Source: an uncultured Bacteroidales bacterium | GTDB lineage: Bacteria > Bacteroidota > Bacteroidia > Bacteroidales > Muribaculaceae | Direction: 5' to 3' | Assembly: GCA_900549375.1 (NCBI GenBank) | Contig: URNY01000026.1 | Coordinates: forward strand, 1 to 22,268 | Length of the DNA stretch: 22,268 bases | Notes under the pieces: generated by a model | Told to the model about the DNA's origin: nothing | The model's database searches: none | What the model saw: only the letters and a program-made list of their open reading frames with translations | Made by a program: the position numbers and the translations under genes | Shown: one piece after another, positions 22,239-22,268 of the stretch | How the letters are laid out: each line of letters begins with the position of its first letter | Numbering within the stretch: position 1 is the first letter of the stretch

Positions 22239-22268
22239 CAATAAATTATAATAGATAAACCTACCCGG

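Overview
The window looks like a chromosomal stretch from a gut-type member of the Bacteroidales, possibly Muribaculaceae or a near relative; the family-level placement is inference from gene content. Three things point to this group. There is a complete Bat (Bacteroides aerotolerance) cluster. Promoters follow the Bacteroidota pattern (TTTG, about 19-21 bases, then TAnnTTTG). Most genes have no Shine-Dalgarno sequence. Coding density is high and no stretch of 300 bases lacks a gene. I see no tRNA, rRNA, CRISPR array, phage or insertion sequence.

Left part (1-5593). The window opens inside the first codons of a leftward NAD-dependent dehydrogenase, almost certainly malate dehydrogenase. Its promoter carries a perfect 24-bp palindrome. 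Next come a leftward YciO/YrdC/Sua5 gene and a divergent rightward MTA/SAH nucleosidase (mtnN). A leftward operon follows, read from 4462 down to 1580: mazG, topB (DNA topoisomerase III) and a 61-residue Cys-rich membrane protein that starts directly on the topB stop codon. mazG and the rightward DHH phosphoesterase nrnA share a divergent control region whose two -10-like elements form an inverted repeat.

Middle part (5642-12619), all rightward. A short lipoprotein, phosphoglucosamine mutase (glmM), signal peptide peptidase SppA and the lipid A kinase LpxK form a tightly packed envelope block, probably continuing the nrnA transcript. A purine nucleoside phosphorylase and thiamine-monophosphate kinase (thiL) follow, separated by a strong GC-rich hairpin. 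The phosphorylase has Asp where human PNP has the base-selecting Asn243.

Right part (12757-22134) is one nine-gene operon behind a good promoter at 12695-12727: MoxR AAA+ ATPase, DUF58 VWA protein, a short BatD-like membrane protein, BatA, BatB, BatC, a secreted BatD-like protein, BatD and BatE. Genes overlap by 4 or 11 bases or are separated by short gaps. MoxR probably acts as a chaperone-like ATPase in the cytoplasm on the three MIDAS-containing VWA proteins. BatA and BatB are membrane-anchored, and BatC, BatD and BatE supply TPR, Ig-like and SH3-like interaction modules in or facing the periplasm.

The least ordinary part is the Bat cluster. It holds three BatD-related proteins. Two of them look like complementary pieces of the full BatD: one has an Ig-like domain, membrane helix and helical tail; the other has only the second and third Ig-like domains. 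BatC carries an extreme Asn/Gln/Asp/Lys low-complexity tail. The biochemical function of the Bat complex is not settled, so this part is the best candidate for poorly described biology.
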